The notes beneath the pieces were generated by a model, which was not told where the DNA came from, ran no database searches, and saw nothing but the letters and a program-made list of their open reading frames with translations. From assembly GCA_024399035.1 (NCBI GenBank), contig JAKSID010000030.1, forward strand, positions 1-32,538: 32,538 bases of DNA. Reading direction: 5' to 3'. The translations under genes and the position numbers were made by a program. Source of the stretch: Fibrobacter sp. (GTDB lineage: Bacteria; Fibrobacterota; Fibrobacteria; Fibrobacterales; Fibrobacteraceae). Positions 1-12,970 of this stretch are shown one piece after another (position 1 is the stretch's first letter; every line of letters begins with the position of its first letter).

Positions 1-989
1 TCCAGCACAACTACATTCACGACAATGGAACTTCCAAGTGGGCTGACTACTGGAATGTACCTATTTACTTGGATGAAGGTTCCAGCGGCTTTACCGTGAA
101 GGAAAATGTGTTCAAGAATTCTCCTGCAGGTGTAGGCCAGAATCAGGCCGGCCAGAATACTCTCCAGCAAACGAATGACTACTATAGCGCTGATGTGGTG
201 AATAATGCCGGTATCGAAAAGGATTTCCGCTACATTCGTGAAATCAAGAGCATTCCTGAGGCCGATTTCTCTGGTGCGGTTGCACAGGAACCCTTCAAGG
301 CTGTGATGACGCTTCCTGGCAGGATCGAATTGGAAGATTACGACCTGGGCGGCAGTGGTATTGCCTACAGTGACAATGATCCCGAAAATCAGGGTAAGGC
401 TTATCGTGAAGATGGCGTAGATGTGGTTGGCCTCGAATGTGCAGATACTTTGAATACCGTTGATTGCAAGGGCTATGCCATTGGTTACACTAATGCCGGC
501 GAATGGATGGAATACACAGTCAATGCCGTAATTGCGTCCGAATTCGTCTTCAAGGCCCGCGTTGCAAGCGGCTTGGAAGGTGCCGGTTTCCAGCTCTTTG
601 TGGATGGTTCTGCCGTAACAGACACGGTTGTAATTCCTAAGGGTGACGACTGGGATACCTATGTTGAAATTGATGGCAAAACATCTAAGATTGAAAAGGG
701 AGAACATGTTCTCCGCGTCAAGATGACTGGTGCTTACGGCAACCTGGACTGGATCCAGTTCGCTTTGACCGAGGAAGAACTAGCAATCAAGTCTTCTTAT
801 CATGTGAATTTCTTGGAAGGTTCTCAGCAGTATCGAGTTTACAATATGAATGGAACTCTTCTTGGAAGTGTTTACGCGGATTCTCGTGAAGTGATGTCCA
901 AGACCCGTCAGTTTGTTAAGCAGAGTGGCGTGTATATCGTGAAGGCTTCCCGTGGCAACCAAATGTTCCGGGTAAACGTGTTAAAATAG
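1..989 (+). CDS. Secreted beta-helix protein with CBM6 and C-terminal module (5' partial)
   Basis: The reading frame is open from the first bases of the window, so the true start lies upstream. The first ~80 residues (QHNYIHDNG..., GFTVKENVF, NNAGIEKDFRYIREI) have the Asn-rich turns and terminal 'NAGIE..YR.I' phrase typical of right-handed parallel beta-helix polysaccharidases; the catalytic family cannot be named from this end piece. A CBM6 follows (about nt 318-770; IELEDYD, GYTNAGEWMEYTV, GAYGNLDWIQF), the usual hemicellulose-binding fold. The last ~65 residues (YRVYNMNGTLLGSV ... GVYIVKASRGNQMFRVNVLK) are the C-terminal module shared with the other enzymes here, probably for secretion or surface attachment. 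Seen: CBM6 and tail. Inferred: an extracellular hemicellulose or pectin side-chain enzyme. Confidence 0.8.
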   Translation, partial: QHNYIHDNGTSKWADYWNVPIYLDEGSSGFTVKENVFKNSPAGVGQNQAGQNTLQQTNDYYSADVVNNAGIEKDFRYIREIKSIPEADFSGAVAQEPFKAVMTLPGRIELEDYDLGGSGIAYSDNDPENQGKAYREDGVDVVGLECADTLNTVDCKGYAIGYTNAGEWMEYTVNAVIASEFVFKARVASGLEGAGFQLFVDGSAVTDTVVIPKGDDWDTYVEIDGKTSKIEKGEHVLRVKMTGAYGNLDWIQFALTEEELAIKSSYHVNFLEGSQQYRVYNMNGTLLGSVYADSREVMSKTRQFVKQSGVYIVKASRGNQMFRVNVLK

Positions 990-1046
990 CGTTTTAGAGC
1001 GAAAATTACCCGAAAAAAGGTTGATTTTCGGCATAAAATGCTGTTG

Positions 1047-1066
1047 TTGACAAGTTATCCATGGGA
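1047..1066 (+). promoter_or_regulatory. Palindromic regulon site S1 with promoter-like element
   Basis: TTGACAAGTTATCCATGGGA matches the element found before the hydrolase genes. A TAnnTTTR element (TACTTTTA, 1105-1112) starts exactly 58 bp downstream, the same spacing as at the other sites. No ORF follows before the terminator at 1160-1196. Confidence 0.65.
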
Positions 1067-1117
1067 ATATTTGAAGAATAAAAAATTTTGGTTTTAACTT
1101 TTGGTACTTTTATAACG

Positions 1118-1196
1118 TAAAAGTTAAAAACTTAAAAAATTCCTACATCACACCCGAAGGCACCCTGGGCAATCACGCCCGGGGTGTCTTTTTTTA
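1118..1196 (+). ncRNA. Candidate small RNA or untranslated leader (putative)
   Basis: The stretch lies between promoter-like S1/TACTTTTA and a strong terminator, with no plausible ORF or ribosome binding site. It would give a transcript of about 75 nt. An AT-rich inverted repeat (ACTTTTA-TAACG-TAAAAGT, about 1106-1124) overlaps its start. It could instead be a decayed promoter or a leader of the GH2 gene. This is inference from promoter and terminator placement only. Confidence 0.35.
1160..1196 (+). terminator. Rho-independent terminator
   Basis: CACCCTGGGC (1161-1170) pairs with GCCCGGGGTG (1177-1186) across a six-base loop, followed by TCTTTTTTT. It lies 170 bp past the stop of the beta-helix gene and could end either that transcript or the candidate small RNA. 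Confidence 0.8.
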
Positions 1197-1258
1197 TCAA
1201 ATCGGTCATTGCCGTCGCGCTAGTTCGTCACTCGATCTTTCTCGCCGTAGGTCTACCT

Positions 1259-5250
<3,992 letters not shown>

Positions 5251-5291
5251 TCCTGAATTCAACAGCTAAGACACTCACATCCAAAAACTTG

Positions 5292-5323
5292 AACATCTCG
5301 GAAGAATTTCCGAGGTGTTTTTT
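5292..5323 (+). terminator. Rho-independent terminator after GH2 gene
   Basis: AACATCTCGGA pairs with TCCGAGGTGTT (one wobble), followed by a T run. Confidence 0.85.
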
Positions 5324-5345
5324 GTTGAGTGTGGGAAAATGCGCC

Positions 5346-5411
5346 TTGACAAACTGTCCACGAGACTTTTTTTGCTTCTGTTGGAATCGTGCTTCTAAAG
5401 GGGTATCTTTA
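5346..5411 (+). promoter_or_regulatory. Regulon site S3 and promoter of the GH95 gene
   Basis: TTGACAAACTGTCCACGAGA (5346-5365) is followed at exactly 58 bp by TATCTTTA (5404-5411). The ATG is 47 bp further on. Confidence 0.75.
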
Positions 5412-5450
5412 AGATTGTGAAAATGTGCATGTAGGGTAAACGAGGTCTTT

Positions 5451-8400
5451 ATGTTTTCTAGAAATTTGCTGTTCGGTTTGGGTCTGAGTTTTGCTACTCT
5501 TGCCATTCCTGGTTTTGTTGCTCCTGTGGCAGCGGCACCTACAACATCCCATGTACTTTGGTATAATAGCGACGCCGGCACTACCTTTACAAATGCCTTG
5601 CCCATCGGTAATGGCTATATGGGCGGTATGGTCTATGGTGGCGTCAGCAAGGATGTAATCAACTTGAATGAGGGTACCGTTTGGAATAGCGGCCCCGGCA
5701 GCAATAACAAGAGTGGTTCTGCAAGCAAACTTGGCCAAATTCGTAACGCCCTTTTCTCCGGGGATTACAAAACCGCTGAAGATATGACAGGTAGTTTTTC
5801 TACCTATGACATTGCAAAGTTCCAGCCTGTAGGCGACTTGGTTCTGGATTTTGGTCACACGGGTACAGATTACCGCCGTGAACTGGATTTGGAAACCGCC
5901 ATCGCCAAGACCACTTATACCTCTGGTGGCGTCAAGTATACCCGCGAATATTTTGCGAACTATCCTGATAACGTCATCGTCATTCGCATTTCTGCAGACG
6001 CAAGCGGTAAGGTAAACTTTAGCGCTTCCCTCACTACGCCTCACACGAATAAAAGCATCAAGAATGTGGGTTCCGATGGCTTGACCCTAGATGCCACCAT
6101 CAATTCCATCAAGTTCCAGACCCGTTTTGTGGTAAAGGCCGACGGCGGTAAGGTTTCCGCTGGCAATGGTTCCGTCAAGGTTGAAGGCGCAAATTCCGCC
6201 TACATCATCTTGAATACAGGTACAAACTTTGTCTCCTTCAATAACGTTTCCGCAAACGCCGGTGAACGCGCCGCTGCCGCAGTCGAAGCTGCCAGCAAAA
6301 AAACTTATGACCAGCTGAAGGCAGCCCACTTGAAGGATTATCAGGAATTGTACAACCGAGTGCGTTTGAACCTGGGTACTCCCGCTTCCAACGCAGGCGA
6401 TATTACCTCCAGCCGCGTCAAGGCATTTAATACCACCGACGACCCTTCCTTCGTGGAACTGTACTATCAGTTTGGTCGTTACCTCATGATTTCCAGCTCT
6501 CGTAAGGGCGGCCAGCCCGCAAACCTTCAGGGTATCTGGAATAACGAAATGAATCCGTCCTGGGGTAGTAAGTACACCACAAACATCAATCTTGAAATGA
6601 ACTACTGGATGGTGGAATCCGCCAACCTTCAGGAATGCGGTGTGCCGCTGTTTGACAAGATCAAGTCTCTTGTTTCTCAAGGCTCTAAGAGTGCCAAAGA
6701 AATCTGGGGGACAGACCGAGGCTGGGTCGTCCATCATAATACCGACCTTTGGAACCGTACGGGCCCTGTGGACGGATCCTGGGGTGTATGGCCCTCTGGT
6801 GCGGGCTGGCTCAGCACACACCTGTGGGAACATTACCTCTTTACCGGCGATAGGCAGTTCCTGAAGGACGCCTACGAAACGATGAAGGGGGCTGCTGAAT
6901 TCTACCTCACCACCATGGTCGAGGAACCGAAAAGTGGCAAAAAGTACTTGGTCACTGCACCTAGCGATTCCCCCGAAAATACCCATAGTGGCTATAATGT
7001 CTGTTTCGGACCCACCATGGACATCCAGATTGCACGCGATGCATTCAATAATGCCATTGAGGCTTCCAAGATTCTGGGTGTCGACGAAGACCTTCGTGCT
7101 GAATTTGAAAATGCGGTAAAGCGCTTGCCTCCTAATCAGATTGGTAAGTATGGCCAGCTTCAGGAATGGTTCGAGGACTGGGACGATCCCCGTAGCGATC
7201 ACCGTCATGTTTCACACCTTTATGGCCTTTTCCCTAGCGCCCAGATTTCTGTGGATGGAACTGCCAAGGAAGCCGAGGCTGCAAAGACCACATTGACCCA
7301 GCGTGGCGACAATGCCACCGGTTGGTCCCTAGCTTGGAAAATCAACCTGTGGGCCCGTTTGCAGGATGGCGATCACGCCTACAAGCTGGTTCGCAACTTG
7401 CTTACTCCGGATCGTACCTACAACAATCTTTTTGACGCCCATCCGCCTTTCCAGATTGATGGAAACTTCGGTGCTGTTTCCGGCATTAACGAGATGTTTA
7501 TCCAAAGTCAGGGTGGCAAGCTTCGCGTCCTGCCTGCTTTGCCTTCCAAGTGGTCTAGCGGTTCTGTGGCAGGCCTTAAGGCTCGTGGCGGTGTTACTGT
7601 GGATTCCATGGCTTGGAGCAATGGCAAGCTTACCTATTTGGGTTTGAGCGCCACTAACAAGGATAACCTGAATATTGAATACAATGGCAACTTGGTCAGT
7701 ACCACCACTATGGCTGGCGGCAAGTACGAATTTGATGGTAACTTGAAATTGACCAATGAACCTTTCGAGGCCGTAAGGCTTCCTGCAAAAATTGAAGCGG
7801 AAGATTACGTGGCCATGGATGGCGTGGTCATTGAACCGGACGAATCAGGCGAACCTAACATCGGCTGGATTGAAGACGGCGACTGGTCTGAATATTTCGT
7901 GAATGCGCCCTCGGCAGGCAAGTACACTGTAAAGGCTCGCATTGCCTCTGGTTCTGAAAACAAGAACACCATTACCATTTCCGATGCTTCCGGCAAGTCC
8001 CTTGGAATCATTACTGTTGATCCCGAAAAGACCAACGGATGGAACGATTGGTATGAGGAATCTACTGAAATTGAGCTTCCTGCTGGCGAACAGACTCTCC
8101 GTTTCACATTCAATGGCGAAGGTTTCCTGATGAATGTGGATAACTTCTTCATTGAAGAGGCTGGCACTGCTGCGGTTGCTATGACGGCTGCCAAAATAAA
8201 CTCTCTTGAGGTATCTCGTGTGCCTATGGCCCGGGCAAGTATTGCCCTGATGGTCAGGGTTCCTGCTGGCGAAAGCTATACGGTTCGCCTTTTGGATACT
8301 GATGGTCGTCAAGTCGCTATTTCACGTGGCGTAGGTTCCGTTGGTTCCAATTTGGTGGAATTTGGCGCCGCTGGCGATCTCCCGCAGGGGAACTACATCG

Positions 8401-8453
8401 CGGTAGTCCGCAGCGGTTCTCGTCAAAGGACCTTGCGCTTGTCTGCATTTTAG
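5451..8453 (+). CDS. Secreted GH95 alpha-L-fucosidase / alpha-L-galactosidase with CBM6
   Basis: The N-terminus after the signal peptide (ALPIGNGYMGGMVYGG, INLNEGTVWNSGP), NLQGIWNNEMNPSWGS, HHNTDLW and QIDGNFG are hallmarks of family GH95, whose members release alpha-L-fucose or alpha-L-galactose by inversion. By homology with the bifidobacterial GH95 enzyme the likely acid is E509 (DSPENTHSG), the asparagines that activate water are N378/N380 (TNINLEMNYW) and D670 (QIDGNFG) is also in the active site; this mapping is from memory of the family. The signal peptide is about residues 1-28. A CBM6-like module (~779-903; KIEAEDYV, IEDGDWSEYFV) is shorter than the others here, and a C-terminal module (~925-1000) ends TLRLSAF instead of the usual terminal Lys. 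In grass xylan, alpha-L-galactose is a plausible target. Confidence 0.9.
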   Translation: MFSRNLLFGLGLSFATLAIPGFVAPVAAAPTTSHVLWYNSDAGTTFTNALPIGNGYMGGMVYGGVSKDVINLNEGTVWNSGPGSNNKSGSASKLGQIRNALFSGDYKTAEDMTGSFSTYDIAKFQPVGDLVLDFGHTGTDYRRELDLETAIAKTTYTSGGVKYTREYFANYPDNVIVIRISADASGKVNFSASLTTPHTNKSIKNVGSDGLTLDATINSIKFQTRFVVKADGGKVSAGNGSVKVEGANSAYIILNTGTNFVSFNNVSANAGERAAAAVEAASKKTYDQLKAAHLKDYQELYNRVRLNLGTPASNAGDITSSRVKAFNTTDDPSFVELYYQFGRYLMISSSRKGGQPANLQGIWNNEMNPSWGSKYTTNINLEMNYWMVESANLQECGVPLFDKIKSLVSQGSKSAKEIWGTDRGWVVHHNTDLWNRTGPVDGSWGVWPSGAGWLSTHLWEHYLFTGDRQFLKDAYETMKGAAEFYLTTMVEEPKSGKKYLVTAPSDSPENTHSGYNVCFGPTMDIQIARDAFNNAIEASKILGVDEDLRAEFENAVKRLPPNQIGKYGQLQEWFEDWDDPRSDHRHVSHLYGLFPSAQISVDGTAKEAEAAKTTLTQRGDNATGWSLAWKINLWARLQDGDHAYKLVRNLLTPDRTYNNLFDAHPPFQIDGNFGAVSGINEMFIQSQGGKLRVLPALPSKWSSGSVAGLKARGGVTVDSMAWSNGKLTYLGLSATNKDNLNIEYNGNLVSTTTMAGGKYEFDGNLKLTNEPFEAVRLPAKIEAEDYVAMDGVVIEPDESGEPNIGWIEDGDWSEYFVNAPSAGKYTVKARIASGSENKNTITISDASGKSLGIITVDPEKTNGWNDWYEESTEIELPAGEQTLRFTFNGEGFLMNVDNFFIEEAGTAAVAMTAAKINSLEVSRVPMARASIALMVRVPAGESYTVRLLDTDGRQVAISRGVGSVGSNLVEFGAAGDLPQGNYIAVVRSGSRQRTLRLSAF

Positions 8454-8491
8454 ACTAGTCGCCTAATGTTGACAAAAAAACAGTTCTATCG

Positions 8492-8557
8492 TTGACAAAA
8501 CGTCCATAGAAGGTGGGTGCTGAACCCACCTTTTTTTCGTATAAACGGATATTTTTG
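8492..8557 (+). promoter_or_regulatory. Regulon site S4 and promoter of the GH27 gene
   Basis: TTGACAAAACGTCCATAGAA (8492-8511) is followed at exactly 58 bp by TATTTTTG (8550-8557). The upstream gene's terminator lies between the two. A weaker partial copy (TTGACA, 8469-8474) has no partner element. Confidence 0.75.
8510..8537 (+). terminator. Rho-independent terminator after GH95 gene
   Basis: AAGGTGGGT pairs perfectly with ACCCACCTT, then seven T. It sits between operator S4 and the -7-like box of the next gene, and its first two bases overlap the operator end. Confidence 0.9.
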
Positions 8558-8604
8558 TTACTGCAAACATATTGGAGATAATCAAGATACTTGGAGTGAA
8601 ATCT

Positions 8605-10557
8605 ATGAATCTCAGAACTTTTGGCCTGGCTGTGGTGGGTGCCGCAGTTTTGGCAACTCAGGCAAACGCCCACCCTGATAGCTTGGTGCTTACGCCCCCT
8701 CTGGGCTGGAACAGCTGGAACGTGTTCCACGAAAACATTAACGAGAACCAGATCAAGGAAGTGGCCGACGCCATGGTTTCTTCCGGCCTTCGCGATGCTG
8801 GCTACATCTATCTGAACCTGGACGATAACTGGATGGACACCAAGCGCGATGCCAATGGTGACCTTCAGAACCATCCCAAGACTTTCCCCAGCGGCATGAA
8901 GGCCCTGGCCGATTACATTCATAAGAAGGGTCTGAAGTTCGGCGTGTATGGCGACCGCGGTAAACGTACTTGCCATCACTATAACAGCAACTGGGTAAGC
9001 GAAAACGGCTCCTACATGCACGAAGAACAGGATGCCAAGAAGTTCGCTGAATGGGGCGTTGATTATTTGAAGTACGATAACTGCGACCCGGCTCCCGGTT
9101 CCAACCAGGAAGAAGATTACACCCGTATGTCCAAGGCTCTCCGCAATTCCGGCCGCGACATCGTGTTCAGCATTTGCGCCTGGGAATATAAGGACTGGAT
9201 GCCGAAAATCGCCCATCTGTGGCGTACCACTTTCGATATTGGCCCCGAATGGAGATCTACCTCCTGGTACCGCGGCGTTTACGAAATTATCGATGCCAAT
9301 GACAAGTACTGGAAGATTGCAAAGCCGGGTAACTGGAATGACCCGGACATGCTGGAAGTGGATAACAGAAACCTGACTTATGAAGAACAGAAGTCCCAGA
9401 TGACCATGTGGTCCATTATGGCGGCTCCCATCATGATCAGTTCCGATGTCCGCAAGATGAGCGACCAGGTGAAGGATCTTTACCTGAACAAGGATATGAT
9501 TGCCATTAACCAGGATTCCCTGGGCGTGCAGGGACATCGAATTTCTAATGTAGATGGTAAGCAGGTTTGGACCAAGCCCTTGCGCAATGGTGACCTCGCT
9601 GTAGCTCTCCTGAATGACAATACCTCTACCCAGACTATCGAAGTCAACTTTAAGGATATTGGCGTAGAAGGCGAGGTGGAAGTCCGTGATGCCTGGCAGA
9701 AGAAGGATCTTGGTCCCAGATCTAGTGTTTCGGCAGAAGTTCCTGCTCATGGCTCTGTGTTACTCCGCCTTGTTGTAAAGCCTGTTCCCCGTGAACCCTT
9801 TGGCGGTAAGGCCGCTGCCATTCCTGGCAAGATCGAGATGGAAAACTTCGACATTCCGGGAACTGGCGCAGGTAACGCCTCCTTCAACGAAATGGATTCC
9901 GAAAACCATGGCGATAGCGATCTTCGCCCGGGTACCGGTGTGGACCTCTACAAGAAGGCAACTGGCGTCATCGTGGGTTACAACCAGGCCGGCGAATGGC
10001 TGGAATACACCGTGAACGTCGCTGAAACCGGTACTTACACCATGTATGCCGCAGTTGCTGCCGCAGGTTCCACTTCCAGCTTCAAGCTGTCCATGGACGG
10101 TAAGGACATTACTGAAGAAATCCTTGTTCCCAAGGCTGCCGAAGGTGAAGAAAACTACGATGACTACAACAAGGTGAAGGCCAACGTGAACCTGACCAAG
10201 GGCGAACACATCATGCGCTTCACTGTCATTGGCGACTGGATGGACATTGACTACGTGAACTTTGTGGCTGGTGAAAACGCCAAGGACGACGCTCCTGTAG
10301 AAGGCAAGGAAGACCAGAATGTGGATCCTTCCGACTCAACCCAGACTGAGGCGATCTTTGCGGGCGTTCAGTTCAACACTACCGGTGCTCAGCAGTACAA
10401 TGTGTTCTCTGCAACTGGTAAGCACTTGGGTCGCATCAATATGGTTGGCTCTAACCGAGTTGCTGCAGAATCTATGAAGTCCGCTGGTTTTGCAAAGGGT
10501 GTCTACATGGTCCGTGAAGTCAATGGCTTCAAGACCATGCAGGTACAAGTGAAGTAA
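8605..10557 (+). CDS. Secreted GH27 alpha-galactosidase with CBM6 and C-terminal module
   Basis: A melibiase/alpha-galactosidase A homologue that removes terminal alpha-D-galactose. Family motifs include TPPLGWNSWN, YLNLDDNWM, KYDNCD with nucleophile D158, LWRTTFDI with likely acid/base D211, GNWNDPDML, and MAAPIMISSDVRKMS...IAINQDSLGVQG. ATG 8605 (GGAG at 8592-8595) opens a signal peptide ending QANA; the upstream TTG adds 11 residues that would spoil it. The catalytic domain plus C-terminal beta domain reach about residue 390. A CBM6 (~406-556) and the shared tail (ending FKTMQVQVK) follow, giving 650 residues. It has its own promoter (S4) and a terminator at 10585. It fits galactose removal from galactosylated xylan or galactomannan. 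Confidence 0.94.
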   Translation: MNLRTFGLAVVGAAVLATQANAHPDSLVLTPPLGWNSWNVFHENINENQIKEVADAMVSSGLRDAGYIYLNLDDNWMDTKRDANGDLQNHPKTFPSGMKALADYIHKKGLKFGVYGDRGKRTCHHYNSNWVSENGSYMHEEQDAKKFAEWGVDYLKYDNCDPAPGSNQEEDYTRMSKALRNSGRDIVFSICAWEYKDWMPKIAHLWRTTFDIGPEWRSTSWYRGVYEIIDANDKYWKIAKPGNWNDPDMLEVDNRNLTYEEQKSQMTMWSIMAAPIMISSDVRKMSDQVKDLYLNKDMIAINQDSLGVQGHRISNVDGKQVWTKPLRNGDLAVALLNDNTSTQTIEVNFKDIGVEGEVEVRDAWQKKDLGPRSSVSAEVPAHGSVLLRLVVKPVPREPFGGKAAAIPGKIEMENFDIPGTGAGNASFNEMDSENHGDSDLRPGTGVDLYKKATGVIVGYNQAGEWLEYTVNVAETGTYTMYAAVAAAGSTSSFKLSMDGKDITEEILVPKAAEGEENYDDYNKVKANVNLTKGEHIMRFTVIGDWMDIDYVNFVAGENAKDDAPVEGKEDQNVDPSDSTQTEAIFAGVQFNTTGAQQYNVFSATGKHLGRINMVGSNRVAAESMKSAGFAKGVYMVREVNGFKTMQVQVK

Positions 10558-10584
10558 TTGTCTAACGAAGCATGGTAAGACATT

Positions 10585-10614
10585 AAAGTTCCGGGAGAAA
10601 TTCCGGAACTTTTT
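10585..10614 (+). terminator. Rho-independent terminator after GH27 gene
   Basis: AAAGTTCCGG pairs with CCGGAACTTT around an eight-base loop, ending in a T run. Confidence 0.88.
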
Positions 10615-10618
10615 GCTA

Positions 10619-10684
10619 TTGATAAATCATCAAAGGAAATTTTCGCAAAGGGCTTTTTTATGGTGCTTTATGAAAATATCTTTG
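10619..10684 (+). promoter_or_regulatory. Regulon site and promoter of the GH5 gene
   Basis: TTGATAAATCATCAAAGGAA (10619-10638) contains the inverted repeat TTGAT-N5-ATCAA. TATCTTTG (10677-10684) begins exactly 58 bp after the site. The ATG is 84 bp beyond, the longest leader of the set. Confidence 0.72.
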
Positions 10685-10760
10685 ATGTTGTGAGGTTGCC
10701 GTGGTGGGCTCCTCTTGGTTAGCGAGTGTTTTTGGGAAAACCTCGTATAGGGAGAATAAA

Positions 10761-12551
10761 ATGGGATTTTCTAAGGTTTTAAAAGCGGCCTCTGTGGCAG
10801 CTTCTATTGCGGCGATATCTGCCACCAGTTCCTTCGCTGTTACAAATCAGTTCCGCGGTACAAACTGGGCCGATAAGCGCGACAACTTCGTTTCCGATGT
10901 GTTGAAACTTTCCGGTATGACCGGAACTGAAGACTATCAGGCGGCCTATGCGCTGTCCGATCGTGTCATGAGCCAGTTCGTAGAAAAACTTGGCATCAAC
11001 AGTTTGCGCATTCCTATTAACGAACCTACGGCTTTAAAGGCCTGGAGCTCCTATAAGGGCATTATCGATGGTATTCTGGCTCATGGCCGTATGCTCATCG
11101 GTTACTGGGGCCCTGCACAGCCCGCCGGTCCCAAGAATATGGACGACTGGTGGAAAATGTGGGATACCGTTGTCAAGGAATACGGCAGCAATCCCGATGC
11201 CTATTTTGAAATATTTAACGAACCCCACATGTACAGCAAGACAGAACTTCGCGACTTGTACGCAAAGTGGCTGGCCCGTTATCCGGATCTTCCTCGCGAC
11301 CACGTTTTGCTGGATGGTTCCGGCCTGGCATGGAATGTGCCTGATATTGCCGACGACTCCCGCTTTGACGGTTGCCTTTTTGCAGTGCACGAATACACCT
11401 TCTGGAACATGAGTATTACCACCGAACAGGGCTGGATGAACAGTTTCAAGGGCAAGGTGGGCAAGTATGCCGACCGCACCGTGGCAACCGAATGGGGTGG
11501 CGCCATGGGCCCCGGCGACAAGAACGGTGTCCATTACGAAATCATGGATTACAACGATCCCAATCCTAAGAATTACTTCATGGCTTACATTCGCGGCATG
11601 TCCGAGCAGCTGCGTCAATGGAAGATGGGTAGCTTCTACTGGGTGGGCCTCCGCGATGGGGACTGGTACAGCATGGTGACCCGTTCTGGGGAAGGTGCCA
11701 ACACCACCTTGAATATTGTGAACCAGTCCGGTGTAGACCGCATGCAGTATTCCTGGACTGACACTGTTGAAGTGAAGCCTGTTCCCCAGGAACCGTTCAA
11801 GGGCCAGGCTCTCGCCATTCCTGGAACCATCCAGATGGAAGACTTCGATATTCCGGGCGTAGGCAAGGACAATGATTCCTACAAGGATGATTCTGAGAAC
11901 CACGGTGATTCCGACTACCGTAAGGATACCGGCGTCGATTTGTACGCAAAGTCCAATGACCGCATTGTGGTAGGTTATAACCAGGCTGGCGAATGGCTGG
12001 AATACACTGTGAACGTCGCTGAAGATGGTGATTATACCATGTTTGCCGCCGTTGCCTCTGCAAATAATACTTCTAGCTTCAAGCTGTCCATGGATGGCAA
12101 GGACATTACCGATACCATCAAGGTTCCCCAGGCAACCGCTGGCGAAGATAACTACGATGATTACAATAAGGTCAGTGCAAACGTCACCCTGACTAAGGGT
12201 GAACATATCATGCGCTTTACTGTTACGGGTAGCTGGATGGATATTGACTATATCAACTTCGTAAAGGGCAAGGATGGCGAAGACGATTCTCCCATTCCTG
12301 GCAAGGAAGAAGAAAAGAAGGAAGAAGATGACAGTCAGTCTATCGGTTTCGCGGGCTCCTTGAACCTTGATTTCTCCGCATCCCAGGAATTCAATGTGTT
12401 CGCCGTTACCGGTAAGCACATTGGTCGCGTCCAGCTCACAGGCTCCACTGCACAGGAACTCTCCAGTTCCCTCAAGGACGCAGGCTTTGCCAACGGCATG
12501 TACATGGTTCGTGGAAATCACGGCAATGTAACTCGCGTGCAGGTTAAGTAG
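10761..12551 (+). CDS. Secreted GH5 endoglycanase with CBM6 and C-terminal module
   Basis: Family GH5 (clan A) retaining beta-glycanase. Acid/base E154 is in YFEIFNEPH and nucleophile E244 in TVATEWGG; LGINSLRIPIN and HEYTFWN fit the barrel. ATG 10761 follows GGAGAATAAA and starts a signal peptide ending SSFA; the upstream GTG is discounted. The catalytic domain is about residues 28-335, CBM6 about 353-505, then an acidic Lys/Glu linker (EEEKKEEDDS) and the shared tail ending VTRVQVK. GH5 covers cellulase, mannanase, xylanase and other activities; with no subfamily search the substrate is open, though the neighbours favour hemicellulose. Its CBM6 resembles that of the second GH10 gene closely (IPGTIQMEDFDIPGVG). 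Confidence 0.88.
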   Translation: MGFSKVLKAASVAASIAAISATSSFAVTNQFRGTNWADKRDNFVSDVLKLSGMTGTEDYQAAYALSDRVMSQFVEKLGINSLRIPINEPTALKAWSSYKGIIDGILAHGRMLIGYWGPAQPAGPKNMDDWWKMWDTVVKEYGSNPDAYFEIFNEPHMYSKTELRDLYAKWLARYPDLPRDHVLLDGSGLAWNVPDIADDSRFDGCLFAVHEYTFWNMSITTEQGWMNSFKGKVGKYADRTVATEWGGAMGPGDKNGVHYEIMDYNDPNPKNYFMAYIRGMSEQLRQWKMGSFYWVGLRDGDWYSMVTRSGEGANTTLNIVNQSGVDRMQYSWTDTVEVKPVPQEPFKGQALAIPGTIQMEDFDIPGVGKDNDSYKDDSENHGDSDYRKDTGVDLYAKSNDRIVVGYNQAGEWLEYTVNVAEDGDYTMFAAVASANNTSSFKLSMDGKDITDTIKVPQATAGEDNYDDYNKVSANVTLTKGEHIMRFTVTGSWMDIDYINFVKGKDGEDDSPIPGKEEEKKEEDDSQSIGFAGSLNLDFSASQEFNVFAVTGKHIGRVQLTGSTAQELSSSLKDAGFANGMYMVRGNHGNVTRVQVK

Positions 12552-12600
12552 TCTTGGGCTTATTCGCTAAGCCTAAAAGATCCTTTCATACACACTCCAG

Positions 12601-12632
12601 AAACCTTCCCTAGAAATGGGGGAGGTTTTTTG
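12601..12632 (+). terminator. Rho-independent terminator after GH5 gene
   Basis: AAACCTTCCC pairs with GGGGAGGTTT, followed by TTTT. Confidence 0.82.
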
Positions 12633-12717
12633 CAAAAAAAAAGGACTTTTTGTTCTGTTGTTCTAAATGCTCCCGAAAATTTCTTGGGATTGGCTACCAT
12701 TACAATGAGGTAATATC

Positions 12718-12950
12718 ATGATCAGCCCGTAGTTGCCGAAGACGTAGCTAAGGTTGTCAAGGAAGATCCCCGTGCAGATCGCGCCAAGGAACGCTTTGAG
12801 CGCAAGGATGCTAAGAAGGCTGAAATTGCTGAACACAAGGCTGAAAAGAAGGCAATTAAGGCAGAACGTGACGCAGCAGGGGCTGAAGCTAAGGCAGAAC
12901 GTGATGCTGCAAGGGCTGAACGTAAAGCTAACCGCACAAAAGACATGTAA
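12718..12950 (+). pseudogene. Small Lys/Ala/Glu-rich ORF with apparent start-proximal frameshift
   Basis: From 12732 to the TAA at 12948-12950 one frame encodes about 72 charged, probably helical residues (VAEDVAKVVKEDPRADRAKE ... AERKANRTKDM) with repeated KAERDAA phrases. There is no ATG, GTG or TTG in this frame. An ATG at 12718, well placed after GAGG, is one base out of frame and stops after four codons. Adding one A (ATGAATCAG instead of ATGATCAG) would restore MNQPVVAEDVAKV. A strong terminator follows at 12971. It may be a new pseudogene, a sequencing error, or rare recoding. Function unknown; it resembles short coiled-coil proteins only in composition. Confidence 0.55.
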
Positions 12951-12970
12951 TGCCATAATCAATCACAAGA

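Noticed and set aside
8469..8488. A ninth regulon site (TTGACAAAAAAACAGTTCTA)
   Set aside because: Only the left half matches, and there is no TAnnTTTR element 58 bp later.
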